Counted from the stretch's first letter, positions 34,422 through 47,545 are shown. The stretch: DNA of 64,000 bases from Cubamyces lactineus (GCA_022376465.1 JACDTU010000008.1:1488001-1552000); one strand, 5' to 3'. Notes: generated by a model from the letters alone, not told the origin. Numbers and translations: made by a program.

Positions 34422-35832
34422 TCAGCGGGCCTCGCCTTCGACCAGCTCAGTGTTGGAGCCGTATGGTTGCACAGGCGGGGCACCTTCAGCCCGTGGGGAG
34501 TTCCTCGGGTCCGCGTACGGGTGGGTAGGCGAACTCGGGGAACGGCGGGGGTCATAGTACGCCTCCTGGTATTGAGCGCTGTAGTCCGCACCGTATGCGC
34601 CCATCTGTCCGTCGTATTGGTATTGACCCTGCTGCGCATGAGCGCGAGCGTATGCGGTACCAGCGGGGTAGCCTACACCAGCAGCGGGAGCGTCGTATGA
34701 GAAGTTCATGGGCTGGGGTTGAGCATACTCCTCCATGGTCGGAAGGCCGTAGTGCATGCTGCGATCCGGGTACGCGTCGGGCGCGGCGTGCGTCATGATC
34801 TGCGCCTCGCTCGGGTTGTCGTTACCGAAGCTAAGATCACCAGGGCCACTATCGTGGTTGTCTGTGTTCGGGCCGTTGTATTTCTCGAAGTATGTCATGT
34901 CCTCCTCATCCTGCAGGCGCGCGGCACGACGCTTCGCATAGATGACACCGACGAAGACGGCACCAAGGGCAACAACGCCAACGACTGTGAACGTTCCCGC
35001 CACAGCACCTTTGTTGGAGAAGAAGCTGGAGAGGGGGGCGCAACCAGATTGACATGGAAGCAGGATATTGGCAGATGGATCTATGCTTACCCTTTGGATG
35101 ATGTTGATACGTCGTCAGCCGCCGCGCCAGTAGCGGTCGCAGAGGAGGAAAGCCAGTTGTAGGTTGTGGTATCGGGGCCGTCGTTAACCTGGCCTGTGGG
35201 ATCGGAGCCTACAACTAGTGTGTTCGACGGCTGAGTTACAGAGGGGGTAGGAGATGTGAACGACGGGAGCGTAGCACTGTTTGAATACGCGGTAAGACTC
35301 TGTAGTGATAAGCGAATTTGATGGGACGCGCGTGGGCTCACCTTGGGGTAGCAGAAGCCGAAGTGGCGGTAGCTGACACGGACGTGTCTGTAGAGGCAGA
35401 AGTAGGAACAGAAGACGAAGCGGGAGAGGAAGTGTCCGAAGTCGCAGAGTTCGGCGAGGACGTCTGCGTATTGGTATTGGTGTTAGCCGTGTTTGTGTCA
35501 GACGGGGACGTCTGCGGGGTGTGGGACGAATTGTGGGGCGTGGTAGACTTGGTGGAAGCCGGGGGCGTGCTAGTGGGCGAGGGCGAGGTGGGAGTTGGAG
35601 TCGAAGTGGGACTCGTGACCGGGGTATTGGTGGTCGTCGGCGTCGGGGAGGTGACTGGGGGCGTTGAAGTCCCAGTACCAGACCCGCCATCGTCTGGAGA
35701 GTCAGGCGAGGGAATCAGCCCTGTGCTCCCCGTGCTTGCCTGAGCATTGGCTAGGATGAAGGAGTGTGAGGAAAGGAGCGCGAGAGAAAAGAGCGTGAGG
35801 ACGCGCGCTGCAGACGCCGAGCAGACACGCAT
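34422..35832 (-). CDS. Type I membrane protein with Ser/Thr/Pro-rich ectodomain
   Basis: Function unknown. Exons 35832-35342, 35276-35091 and 35025-34422 give 426 aa. A clear signal peptide (VLTLFSLALLSSHSFILANA, cleavage near residue 30) precedes about 190 residues rich in Thr, Ser and Pro, likely heavily O-mannosylated. One transmembrane helix follows (GTFTVVGVVALGAVFVGVIY) with a basic stop-transfer K-R-R-A-A-R. The cytoplasmic tail holds acidic D-E-E-D and Pro/Tyr/Gln-rich sequence. Overall architecture parallels the protein at 12682-14492, although that one lacks a signal peptide. A surface sensor or adhesion role is possible but unsupported by any domain. Confidence 0.75.
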
Positions 35833-36239
35833 GGTGTATGAGGGTTGGAGAGGGAGGGGGAGGGCGGGGAGGGCGTCGGGCGTCGGGAACGAGGGCGCGA
35901 GCGCGGTGGAGGATGGTGGAGGAAGGAGAGACAGGGACGGCGGAGGCGGACAAGACTGTTTCCCTCGAGAGACGCGACGGCGGCTATTCGAGCCCTTCCC
36001 ATCTCAGATCCCCACGTGGCCCCTCTCCCAGGCTCCCCTACGCCGTCGCTCTCTGCTCGTTTCATGCACTTGAATATCCCGATATCCATCATACAACACT
36101 CGAGCCATGACTTGGGTAAATACAACACGAGTATCGCCACAAACACACATACAACGAAGCAAGAACATACCAGACACAGATAGTGATCAGATGCGGAAGC
36201 CTCCAGGTCCATCCTCCAGACACACGCCCAAAGCCTTGT
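35833..36239. other. Intergenic, about 400 bp
   Basis: Purine-rich on the plus strand (pyrimidine-rich leader of the minus-strand gene). No gene was seen. Confidence 0.5.
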
Positions 36240-37875
36240 TCATTCTTCGAACAGTAGGCCGGACTCCTTCGCAAAGTCTTCCGATTCCATGAGACCCTTG
36301 CTTTCCAATCGCAGACAGACCTGCACCTTCCTGCCTTCTCTGATGTCGTTCCGGAACTGCACAGGATTCATGTCGGGGTTCCTGCTGCGAAGGTTATCCA
36401 GAAGCTGCCTCTTATTCTGCAACACAGCGAGCAGTGAGCAAGACATCGTCGGCGGCCACCGCCACCAGGAAACTCACGCTACGGTCAAGGATCGGCCATC
36501 GGGACTCCATCTCTGCGTAAACCAGCGAGTGCAAACCGACGTAGTACCAACCTCCGTTCTGCACCCACCGTGCATTGGTCAGACATGTCAAGATCCCATG
36601 CAGCAAAGGACGTCTCACTGGTTTGTACGGCCAGACGAACAGATGTAGATCGCCCAGCCCCCGCGTCCATTTTGCAAGGCGCTCGGGTCTGTCAGGAGTG
36701 CTCCATTCAACGAAATAAGTTGCCCCGGGTCCCTCCAAGATGAACGGTTGATAGACGAACGCGCAGTCCGACTCCGCGTGTATGCGCGTTTCATAGCCAC
36801 GCATGCGCTCCAACCTAGGCAACATTCAACTTTCCAAGGCTGCAGCAAACAACGACATCGTGCACACACTCTGTAACCGCCCGTTTCTGGACGTGCACAC
36901 ACCGAGCTGAGCGCCAGTCAAGCATGAACGGGACGGGAAACTTACCGTCTCTTCATTGAGCATCAACTGCTCTGCCAGATATTCAAAGGGGATAGGACCG
37001 CGACTCATCGGTGCCGTGCCGGGTGCTTTGGCGAACTCGAGGTACCATGCTTGATTCGCCTTGGCAATGGCCCTCGATGCGGAGGACGGTGTGTCCCAAG
37101 AACTTTGGGTGCTCAAGGAACCATTAGACCCAAGCGACTGCGAAGACCCGGATGTTGCAGAGCCACTATCGTTCTGATTCCAGCGTACCAGAGCGCCGGG
37201 AGTAGGCGTGGTCGCCCTGCTTGGGTGGGGGTGTGTCGCGGGACCTTCCTCGGACGCCACAGCCGTTGGCTGCTGACGTTCTGCGAACCTCCAGTTGTCG
37301 CGGCCGGCGCGGGTCGTGTTGCTCGACGAGGAAGATGTCGATGCGGCACGTGCAGCCGCGCAGGTGCATCGCTTCGCCTGGGCTTCGAGCTGCACGAATA
37401 TAGCACTTGAATTGACCTCTCGGCTTCAAACCCGCATAACGCACCTGGCGAACGGCAGACAACAGCTCCTGGCCCACTTTACGCGCTTTCTCCTTGTCTT
37501 CCAGCGCCTGGTCTCTCTCCTTGACAAGCCTGTCCCACTCCTCCGACGGGTGCCCTTCCTCCAACTGCCTGCGCAGCTCCAGGTTCTCCATCTCCAAGTC
37601 TTGTATAGTGACCATGCGGTCTAAATTCAGCGATTCAAGCTCGATGATCTTCTCCCTGAGCTCCGCGTTGCGTCGGTCCGCCTCCATCGCGACCTGGGCG
37701 ATCTTCTCGTGCGTGCGCCCCAGACCGGACATCAAGTTCTCAAGCTGCCCGCAAGTCAATCAGCGGCGCATCCTGCCTGGAACTCCTCCTCGAGACAGAG
37801 CGCATGGATGCATACCTCGCGCTGAAGGCTTTCCAGATCCGGCAAGGATGCGGTATCGGGGTCTGCGAGTGCCAT
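36240..37875 (-). CDS. Conserved coiled-coil protein of unknown function
   Basis: Exons 37875-37816, 37744-37445, 37389-36946, 36886-36870, 36814-36619, 36558-36478 and 36416-36240 give 424 aa. Residues 20-120 form a coiled coil (AELREKIIELESLNLDRMV, LEMENLELRRQLEEGHPSE). A Ser/Thr/Pro-rich middle (135-240) follows. The C-terminal globular region has WYLEFAKAPG, PFEYLAEQLMLNEET, CAFVYQPFILEG, HLFVWPYKP and NGGWYYVGLHSLVYAEMES. I do not recognise the family. Exon 4 is a 17-nt microexon whose translation with its flanks gives the helix NEETKRAVTELERMRG; without it the frame cannot be joined. The gene is divergent from the decarboxylase gene at 38635. Confidence 0.75.
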
Positions 37876-38634
37876 TGCGTGCTAGGAAGGGAACGAAGGC
37901 TATAAGCGATCGCCGAACAGGTGCAAGGGGCCAGTGCAGGCTGTGGCCAAGAGGGGGATTCGGGTTTCTACGCGTCGTCGGTGTTGCCGCAGGAGCCCTG
38001 TGGCTTGACAAGGACAAGGACAGTGACAGATGCGAATAGAGATGGGCAACAGGAGACGGGAAGCGCGAGCGTCCGAGTGGTCGGTTAAACCCAAGGCGGT
38101 CATGCTGCTGCAATGCTAGATCAACATTCCTTCACTTCGCGAAGTCGCTGCTGCAGCAAGCCGCCAGTGTGTCGTGCTTCCGAGCGCGAGGGGTTTCGGG
38201 TGCATGCCGTGGCCGTAGCAGGCCTGTGTGGCTCGTCTAGGGAGTACGCCCTTGCATTCATGGTTCAAGCGCTCTGCCTTCTACGGATAATAACACCATA
38301 TATGGACCGAAGGCATATCTTCACTACGGATGCTTGACTGGGTATGGCACAAACACTCGAGATAGACGGATGTGGGCAATCAGCCAGTCAATCGCAAGCA
38401 AAGAGGGATCGGAGGTGGGATTCGCCAAGTTCCACTGGCTCACGTGGGCGCGACACTCCGAGATATGCGCGCCTGCAACTATCGCGGGTTGAGCGGAGCC
38501 TCTCCCGCCTCCGCGAACCGTGCCTTCTTATCTCCCGAGCAGCCCGCGACGGCCACGACCAGGCTGTCTACGCTCGTTCCGCACCAGCGACCACTCATCG
38601 AGAACGTCGCGGGTAGTAGCTAAGAGCTCTCACC
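37876..38634. promoter_or_regulatory. Divergent promoter region
   Basis: 759 bp between the divergent coiled-coil and amidohydrolase genes. No recognisable conserved element stood out. Confidence 0.45.
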
Positions 38635-39997
38635 ATGTCCCCGGCATCGCGACTGCTCGTCGACATCCACACGCACGTTTACCTCCCGCGCTACGCCGCC
38701 TTCCTCCGCAGCCGCGCCACCGTCCCGCGCATCTTCACCCGCACGTCGCCCGAAGGCAGACAAGAGGAGCGCCTGCTCATCCTCGACGACGAGCCCAGCA
38801 GTGGACGGCCCATCGGTGCACAGGTAGCTACTAGGCTCGCCTGCGCGCTAGCGGCCTCGACTGATTCCGCGCCGAGTAGTATTGGGATAGAGATGAAAAG
38901 CTCAAGTTCATGGACCTCCATGGGATCGACGTGTCTGTCGTAAGGTGCGTGGCCGACGTATACCCGACTGGTATACCAATAGGATTGAACAATACTGATG
39001 CATCCACCAGCTCCGCCAACCCATGGCTCGACTTCCTCCCCGCCCCGACCGCACACAAGCTCGCGGGAGAGCTCAACGACGACCTCGAGACGTACTGCTC
39101 AACCGGGCCCGCGCTCACGTCCAACCTGAAGCGCCTATATGGCTTCGGCCTACTTCCCCTCGTGCCCGAAGCGAGCACCGAGTCCCTCGTGTCGACCGTC
39201 GAGCAGATCGCGAAGCTGCCGCACCTAAAGGGGGTGATCATGGGCACGCGCGGACTCGGGAAGGGGCTCGACGACGACGCGCTCGAGCCCATGTGGGCAG
39301 CTATCGAGAAGGCGGGGCTGGTGGTGTTCCTCCACCCGCACTATGGCGTGGATAAGAACGCATGGGGCGAGAAGGAGAGCGGACACGTCCTCCCGCTCGC
39401 TCTCGGCTTCCCCTTTGAGACGACCATCGTGAGTGCTTCAAGCTCTTTCCCGGGTCATACGTGCTCTGATCGTCTACGACGCAACAGGCCACGACGCGTC
39501 TCATCCTGTCCGGCGTCTTCGACCGCTACCCCAACCTCCGCCTCCTGCTCGCGCACTCCGGCGGCGCCCTCCCACAGCTCTCCTCCCGCCTCGCGTCCTG
39601 CATCGACCACGACCCGCTCGTCGCCTCGCGCCTCGCGCACGACGCGCGCTACTACCTCGGCAGGCTCTACTTCGACGCCGTCGCGTACGGCTCCGAGGAA
39701 CTCGGCTTCGTCAGCGACACGATCGGCCGCGCCGACAAGTACGCGCGGGCGGGGGCTTCTGCTGCGGCGTCGGCGAGTACGAAGGGCGTTGATGGGGCTG
39801 AGAAGCGGAGGGTGGGGAGCGGGAGTATGTTATTTGGGACGGACCACCCGTTCTTCCCTCCGCTCGGGACGCAGGAGAAGTGGAAGAGCGTGGTGGAGAA
39901 CCTGGAAGCGATCGACGGCGTATGGGGTTGGACAGAGACGGAAAAGGACGCCGTAAGGGGCGGGAATGCGCTTTCGTTGTTCAATCTGGGTTCGTGA
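38635..39997 (+). CDS. ACMSD-superfamily amidohydrolase, isoorotate (uracil-5-carboxylate) decarboxylase-like
   Basis: Metal-dependent non-oxidative decarboxylase of the amidohydrolase-2 family. Exons 38635-38823, 38880-38944, 39011-39428 and 39488-39997 give 393 aa. Metal ligands are visible: D10-I-H12-T-H14 at the N terminus, the His pair in VVFLHPHYG, LLLAHSGG, and the Asp in FGTDHPFFPP. GVIMGTRGLGKGLDDD and SGHVLPLALGFPFETT resemble fungal isoorotate decarboxylase, the thymine-salvage enzyme producing uracil. The same superfamily includes aminocarboxymuconate-semialdehyde decarboxylase (ACMSD) of the kynurenine pathway. I favour isoorotate decarboxylase, but substrate cannot be proven by eye. 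It is convergent with the QPRT gene, with 132 bp between. Confidence 0.85.
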
Positions 39998-40129
39998 AAT
40001 CGTGGATGGCCGAGGATATGGGATATAGCTAGATGTGTGTATTGGACTATCCAGCAGTGTTCTACAGGAATATACACTCTGCTTCTCTTGTCGTTCCTCC
40101 ACCTTTGTACCGCGGCACTTGGGCTGCGT

Positions 40130-41376
<1,247 letters not shown>

Positions 41377-41807
41377 TGTCGTCGTCGCGGTCAGAGATGC
41401 AACTGCTACTGCTGAGTAGATCAAGGTGTGGCTGAGCAATATTGGCGTGACCGCGAACGGGATCTGCGCTCCGGTCCACACGAATAGAGGAATCTCGCGC
41501 AGACAAGCTCAAGCTCAGATCTTTTGAGTTCAACTTCAACGTGTGTCTGACAGCCTGAGAGGCGTTGCATCAATTGCGCACGGATTAAGGCACACAAAGA
41601 CAGTCAGATAGGGAGATATGCTTGTGATACACAGCTAGCAAGGCTACTACTATGCATCGACAGTCCACGCCGCAAGTAAACGAAAAACACGATTTCGTCT
41701 ACTCTAGATAAGCGTCCGCTGTACGTGTAATATCGCTCACGCCAAATCGAAGGGGAAACCTAGAACCCAGAGCGGTACAGAAAAAACCAACACGGCGCCA
41801 TGTCGCT
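41377..41807. other. Intergenic, about 430 bp
   Basis: BNA6 upstream region and 3' flank of the GPI protein gene. Nothing else was recognised. Confidence 0.5.
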
Positions 41808-42544
41808 CTAAGCGAGGAAAGCGCCGAGAAGGGCGACACCAGCGAAGAGGCCAGCCTGCATGCCCATGGAGGCGGACGCGCCGTTGGGGGTGGTCGAGGT
41901 ATCTGAACCAGTGGGGTTCAGGGCACCGGTGGTATCAGTGGAGCCGGTGTTGCCAGTGTTGCCAGAGGAACCAGCACTACCGGTGGTACCAGACGGGGGA
42001 ACAGTCCTAGAACGCGTACCACGTAAATATCTCCGATATACAGCAGAAGCACGATGCGTGGCTTACAAGGTACCACTGCCACTGCCAGCGGAGACGGTGC
42101 CAGTGCCAGTAGCGGTGGAGAAGGTGCTCGAGGTCGAAGTCGAGATGGTGAACATATCGGACTGGGCGAGGATGGAGTTGAGGTCCTGAGCATCCTTGAC
42201 AAGGTTGACACGGAAGCCGGGGCCGCTCTTCCAGCCACCGCTCGGGGGGTTCACAGTGATTTTGCCAAGGCTGGCGTCAACAAGGGCAGCGAGGACCTGA
42301 GTGGTCTGGGGGAAGATGTTCTAAAGTAAAATAGAATCAGCGGTCAGCTCGAACGCGCGTTGCGTAGGGGTGTACATACCTGGTTGTTGAGAACGATGGT
42401 GAAGTTGGCAGGGTCAGTAGCGACACTGGTCCATGCCACCACGTTGGGGCCGCTGGTAGTCCAGCCGGTGCTGTTGTTGGGCTCGCTGACGCTGAACGCG
42501 AACGCCGAGGAGGCGAGGGCAAGGAGGAGGGCGACCGTACGCAT
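41808..42544 (-). CDS. GPI-anchored Ser/Thr-rich cell-surface protein (Kre9/Knh1-type N-terminal domain)
   Basis: Exons 42544-42380, 42320-42067 and 42006-41808 give 205 aa. An N-terminal signal peptide (MRTVALLLALASSAFAF) precedes a domain with the pattern P-N-N-S-T-G-W...VVAWTSVATDPANFTIVL, then GFRVNLVKDAQDLNSILAQ. This is typical of the fungal GPI-anchored Ser/Thr-rich family related to Kre9/Knh1 beta-glucan assembly proteins. A Ser/Thr/Gly-rich stalk follows. The C-terminal hydrophobic tail (AGLFAGVALLGAFLA) after Asn-Gly-Ala-Ser is a good GPI-attachment signal. It is predicted to be displayed on the plasma membrane or cell wall. Exact function is unknown. Confidence 0.85.
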
Positions 42545-43062
42545 CGTTGGTGAAATAGGTGGTGGTGTAAGGGTAAGTTTTGAGGAAGGACCGAGAGGGA
42601 GAGAAGGAACGTGGGGGTGTGCAAGGAAGCAGCAGGGAGAAAAAGGAGGATGCGGCTGGGTCAAGAAGGAACGCAAGGCGAGACTCAGACGCTGTCAGCC
42701 ATCCAGTCGGAGTCGCGACTCATCTACGGCCGGAGCGACGGAGAGTAGTCGCCGTACTCCGGCCGTCGCTCCCTTACCCAACGCCGCTTGACGTGACAGC
42801 CCGCCCGCATTCTCCCTTATCGGGTTCACAAGCCCAGACTGCACACAGCCACTTCTCATTTCGCGGGTCATCGCGTCCCCCCGGCCTGCACTGACCGACG
42901 CCCTCAAGCGAGTTCAGAGCAACGACTGCAGGCGGCAACGAGGACGTGCACTTTCCAGGTTGTGGACGAACGCATGTGCGCAAGAGCCACAAACGTGCAA
43001 CAGATGTCATCAAGATGTCATGTACATACACTACTACATACCTATCAGAGCTCTGCCGTCTT
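42545..43062. other. Intergenic, about 520 bp
   Basis: Promoter of the GPI protein gene and 3' flank of the Gemin2 gene. Nothing else was recognised. Confidence 0.5.
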
Positions 43063-44422
43063 TCATGCTGCATCCATCGCCTCATTCAACGAAACTTCAG
43101 CATCCGTCCAGAGGTCCGTCTGGCCCCACATCCCCGTAATCGCACCAATGATCATCCAGCACGACGTATCGTCCATCACCTTCACGTCCTCACCCTCTTC
43201 CGGATCCTCGTTTTCTGCGGCGCGCCTTCGTCGCCGTGCAGCCATGAGCGATATACACGCTCGAGCCAGATTGCGCAGGAGACTTGTCTCGTCGCTTGAT
43301 ATCCAATCATCTACTCGCGACAACAGTGTGAACATCCATCGCGCATGGGATTGCGTGATGTCCGTCACCGATAGGGTCGGCGAATCGAGACGTAGGTTGA
43401 TCCAATGTGTAAAATACATCAATAGATGTATGGCGTATCGCTAAACGAAGAAGTGAGCATTCATGCATACTGATACGCCACTGCTTATACGCACATGATC
43501 AATATATTGCATGAGGGTTGGCGTCGGTTCGCGTGGTACGCAAACGACAGGCGTACTTTGCACAATGACAGCATCGGATTCGCTAGTCATCGAGACGTCT
43601 GCAGATACTTCGGGTGGGGCGGGCGTTCCGGAGGGTGTAGGTAGTGACTGAGCAGCCTCACTGGTCGACGCTTCGCCCTGCATGTCGAAGCTTGCGTTGC
43701 TGGGGCCCGCTTCTACACCTCCACCATCTGGGGCATCATAGAAGAGGGACGCATTCTCGTGAAGGTCGTCCGCAAACGCTATCGTACCCATGCCTTTCTT
43801 CGCATTGCGTTGCTGCCACCGGGAGACCTTGGGCTGCTTCGGCTTCTTGGGCGGGTTCCACTCACTCTCCGGGCGGCCAGCGAGAAACGCCCACCACAGG
43901 TCCCGCTCCTTCTTGTCCGGCATGATCTTGGAGCTAGCGTTAGGGATGCGAACATGGATAGTGGGCTGTACGGAATTCTGCAGGGTCCTGTCAGGAGGTA
44001 AAGGTAGCTGGTAGTTTGAGAGAGGTGCGCACCTTACGGAAGTTCTTGAACCGCCGCAAAAACGTCGTGCGCCATTCTTCGGAAGGGAGGACGTCGCGAT
44101 GTGGTTTTGGCTCGCTGGGCCCCGGCTCCGGTCCAGTAATAGGAACTTCCGGCGTAGCGTATGGGTTGTCTACCCGCGTTACATGGGGAAGCAGGCGTGC
44201 ATCACGTCTAAAGGCCAATGAAATGGCTGTCCAGTTAGCATACGCTGTAGTGGAGCTCAACGCGACGTACCTAACAGTAAACAGATATTGCAATCCGTCT
44301 GTAGGCACCCCATCGAACGAGTCCGGCAGGTTTGCAACCGGTAGTACCTGGCGCCCCAGCATAGGCTCTTCATCGTCGGAATCCTCGAGCTCGTCGAGCT
44401 TCCGTTTGGCCAAAACAGACAT
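43063..44422 (-). CDS. Gemin2/SIP1-like SMN-complex protein
   Basis: Snrnp assembly factor of the Gemin2/Brr1 family, binding SMN and the Sm protein ring. Exons 44422-44271, 44207-44033, 43977-43495 and 43440-43063 give 395 aa. The N terminus KRKLDELEDSDDEE is acidic, as in the family. The core shows VLPSEEWRTTFLRRFKNFR, DLWWAFLAGRPESEWNPPK, SRWQQRNAKKGMGT and the C-terminal helices WMFTLLSRVDDWISSDETS and LLRNLARACISLMA. A low-complexity Ser/Pro insertion lies at about 200-255. Assignment is by overall pattern rather than a catalytic motif. It is divergent from the 44687 gene by 264 bp, suggesting a shared promoter. Confidence 0.85.
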
Positions 44423-44686
44423 GGTAGGAGTACCGTCCGTGGATTATTGGGAAAAGGTCTGCAAGGTGACTAGTTGCGGCACGAATGAGAGGACGATGCA
44501 AGGAATGTGTTATGCACGAAGATGGATGCAGAACAAGTCGTAATGGGCGTCTACGTTCACGATCACCCTCTGGCAGTTGCCGCCACTTGCCGCAGCTGGC
44601 TCACGGTCTGTAAAGTCTGTCTCTGCTGCCAAATCCGCGTCCTATCTCTCGTGCACACTGTCGGGAAAGTACCATCGCCGAGCACT
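44423..44686. promoter_or_regulatory. Short divergent promoter
   Basis: 264 bp between the Gemin2-like gene and the DUF3245-type gene, transcribed away from each other. Confidence 0.55.
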
Positions 44687-45932
44687 ATGGCAGAAGACGA
44701 ACAGGATGGCCCAGACCTTGAAACGCTGCAGGCGCAGATCGACATGTCCATGGCGTTCACGAACAGCATCGTCTCGGGATGGATGAAGTCCTCCAAAGCG
44801 AAACTCCCTTCCTATACTCGTAACGACGATAAGGAGCTGGAAGAATACATGCGCAGGCCAGCGCGGTGCGTCATCGCCCAGCCTCTCTCCAACCTCGCTC
44901 GCGGAAGACTGATAACTTCGCCGCTGCCACAGGTTGGGCGTCGGCGCATCGGTGCCCGAGTCCACCGGCGTGCTCAGCCGCGAGACCGCCAAACTGCGTA
45001 ACAAGCTCACCGGGCAGGGAAAGAAGCGCGAGCGCGAGGAGGAGGCGGAGCCCTCGCGCGCCGGCGCGAACAAGACCGCCGCCGCCGGGGGCGCCGCGGC
45101 GGACTCGGACGACGACGATGAGGACAGTAGGGCGCGCGTGATCACGAAAAAGGCGCGGGTCGACCCGTTCGCGTCGAAGGGCGAGGGAAAGAAGAAGAAG
45201 AAAAAGAAGGCGGTCCCGATGGCAGTCTCTCAAGCGGCTGGAAAGACGAAGGCGGTACCAAGCGTGCTGCCGTCCACGTCGAAGGGCGAGAACGATGCAG
45301 ATATCGACATGGCGTCCTCCTCCAAGGGGGCCGCGGCGGCACAATCTCCGGAAGGCGACGCACCTACCCCTGCGCTGACCAGCAAGAAGAAAAAGAAAAA
45401 GAAGCACAAGGAGAGCGCCGCCGTGCAGGATGGTTCGCCCGATGATGGGCAGTCTACAAACCCTAAAATGCGAGAACACGCGCAGGGCTCTTCAACATCC
45501 GACCACCCGGCTCGCGTATCTCCCTTGAAACATCTGCCATCGAAGATCGCAGGCATCCCGCAGGCATCCTCGTCTGGTCCGTCAACCACGCGCCGCGTTC
45601 GTGAGCATGTGCATGCTGACCCGCCGTTCCCAGAACCGGTTGTTGGCGAGAGTGCTTCCCACCCGCCCTCTGTGGGTGCATCCGTCGCTACAACAGCAGG
45701 TACCAACACAACGGTATCTTCTCCGAAGAAACCAACGGCACGCCAAGATCCGCTGGGGTTGCCGCTGCTGAACCTCCCAGGGCCTCCACCGGTTGTCGGG
45801 GAGGGCCATCCAGAATCCCCGAAGAAGAAACGTAAAAGGAAGAAAAAGAAGAAGAAAGCTGTCGCGCAGTCTACTACGGACGCGGATGCGATGGAGGTGG
45901 GCAGGAGTGACGATGAGGTGGACTCAGACTAG
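44687..45932 (+). CDS. DUF3245-type, Lys-rich nuclear/nucleolar protein
   Basis: Two exons (44687-44865, 44933-45932) give 392 aa. Residues 10-110 fit the fungal DUF3245 domain: ETLQAQIDMSMAFTNSIVS, GWMKSSKAKLPSY, and ELEEYMRRPARLGVGA joined across the intron, then ETAKLRNKLTGQ. The remainder is low-complexity and contains three poly-Lys tracts (KKKKKKKA, KKKKKKKHKE, KKKRKRKKKKKK) separated by acidic and Ser-rich stretches, consistent with nucleolar localisation. Molecular function is unknown. Confidence 0.8.
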
Positions 45933-46133
45933 TGAGGAAAACAAGCTGCAGCCGTGTATGTATTCCAGCAGCATCTTGGATATCATGAGCCCAACATAAT
46001 GGTCGGTCCGGCGAGCTCTTCAGTTGTGCTTGAACATCCCATACATAATAGTAGTACATCACAAGACGCGAGGGTATACATACCTTACAAGCATACATAG
46101 CACAATCATAATTTAAACGGAGCAGTGTTCAGC

Positions 46134-46855
46134 TCACACATGCCACCACCTGTTCCTACCAATCGACCGCTCCCTGTGCATCGCATACGCTTCATCTCGT
46201 CGTTGCCGCCTGCGTTTGTGACGTTCCTTGCGTCTCTCCTTCGCGGCCAGATGCCTCAAATAGCGTCCCTTCTCCTTTAGGTTGCGATTGCCCATGAATA
46301 GGCCGGCGAGTAGGGTACCGACGCCGTGATGATGCGGCTTGACACGGTGGTGGAAGTGCAAGCATGGATGTCTCCCAGAGTACCGTTCGCGATAACGGTC
46401 ATCGTAATGGTGGTGCCGCCGGTCGTCGTAGTGCGGGTCGTCATGGTGTCGACGGCGGGAGTGAGAGCGCGAGTGAGAATGAGAATGGGAGTGATGTGAG
46501 TGCGAATGCGAATGGGAGTGGGAGGGCGCATGGTGGTGACTAGGGTGGTGGTGGGTGCGCCGTGTGCTGCGTCTGGGGAAAATCCAGAGGACGGTGTTGT
46601 TGCGATTGCGGAAGACCTCAGGGTGTTCCTGCTTGTATCTGCGTATCGCGCAGGCTTCCTTCATCTCGCGGATGCCTTGCCGACGAGTAGATTCGCTGCC
46701 CAAGAGCGTCCCGCGCATCTTGGTAACCCAGCCATGCACCGTCGAAGCCTTATGGTGATGACGGCGACGGCTTCTATCCTCTTCCTGATCGCGCAGGTCG
46801 CCTAGTTAGCGCTGTTGTGGATTTTGAAGTTAGATCGAAACGCACCGAGTCCCAT
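46134..46855 (-). CDS. His-rich protein of unknown function
   Basis: Two exons (46855-46846, 46801-46134) give 225 aa. Exon 1 contributes only 10 coding bases (M-G-L-G) and the intron is 44 nt. The N-terminal part has KASTVHGWVTKMRGTLLGS and RRQGIREMKEACAIRRYKQ, a pattern that looks conserved. Residues about 80-165 are dominated by His, with alternating S-H repeats and H-H-H-Y-D-D blocks. A short hydrophobic segment follows (GTLLAGLFMGN), then a very basic C terminus. The His content suggests metal binding, but this is inference. The start is supported by the clean ATG-GT...AG arrangement; a start at 46726 inside the second exon is the alternative. Confidence 0.6.
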
Positions 46856-47070
46856 TCTATAGATCCAATGCCCGGCATTCGTATAACTTGGTATCACAAC
46901 GTATTGCGATGGGTGAGAGGAGCAGGCGAGGGTATCTTACGGGGCCGTCCCACGAGACGACTCTCAACTAGAAAAATCAGCTCGAAGAGGCTACTGTTCG
47001 CCGTATTTAGCAGATCACCTTGTTTGCACACGCGAGCGTCACGATGCACGTGAGTTTGTGTTACACGCGT
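46856..47070. other. Intergenic upstream of the His-rich gene
   Basis: Promoter-side sequence of the His-rich gene, ending at the left arm of the inverted repeat. Confidence 0.5.
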
Positions 47071-47180
47071 TTACAGCTGACGCAAAAACTTTGGGCGCGC
47101 GACCCCCCGCAAAGGGATGTGCTCGGATCACGGCAAACCCCGGCCGGACGCTCTCAGCCACAGCTAGCCCCGGGCGCTCT
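47071..47180 (+). repeat. Left arm of inverted repeat
   Basis: 110-nt GC-rich arm, reverse-complementary to 47546-47654. Confidence 0.95.
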
Positions 47181-47545
47181 GCGCGCCTGCACGCGCGACG
47201 CGCAACGACGCGTCGCGCATTCTGAGAAATTACGGTCGATTCCTCGTACTGTGCTTGACAAGACATTTTTCCTGCTCCTAACTTGCATGTAACTATACCA
47301 AACAAGAACCCGGATGTCGAATCTCCATGGCCAACTGCCATATTGCTCCTCCGGAAGCTCGAGATTGCCATTGGCACCATGTTGTGGCACGTACGCGAAG
47401 GCATTCCGATTTGCTAAGTATTTCCTGGACGCTCTGTCTCATGAAAGTTACCTTCTGGATGTCTTTCCCTTGGTCTAGGCGGGGGAAGATGTAATTGCAA
47501 CAATCTACGGTAAGTATGAGTACGCTGTACAGGCCGAAATCGCAT

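Noticed and set aside
41377..41481. Upstream extension of the QPRT protein
   Set aside because: The frame is open but begins with GTG, not ATG, and lies outside the normal family N terminus.
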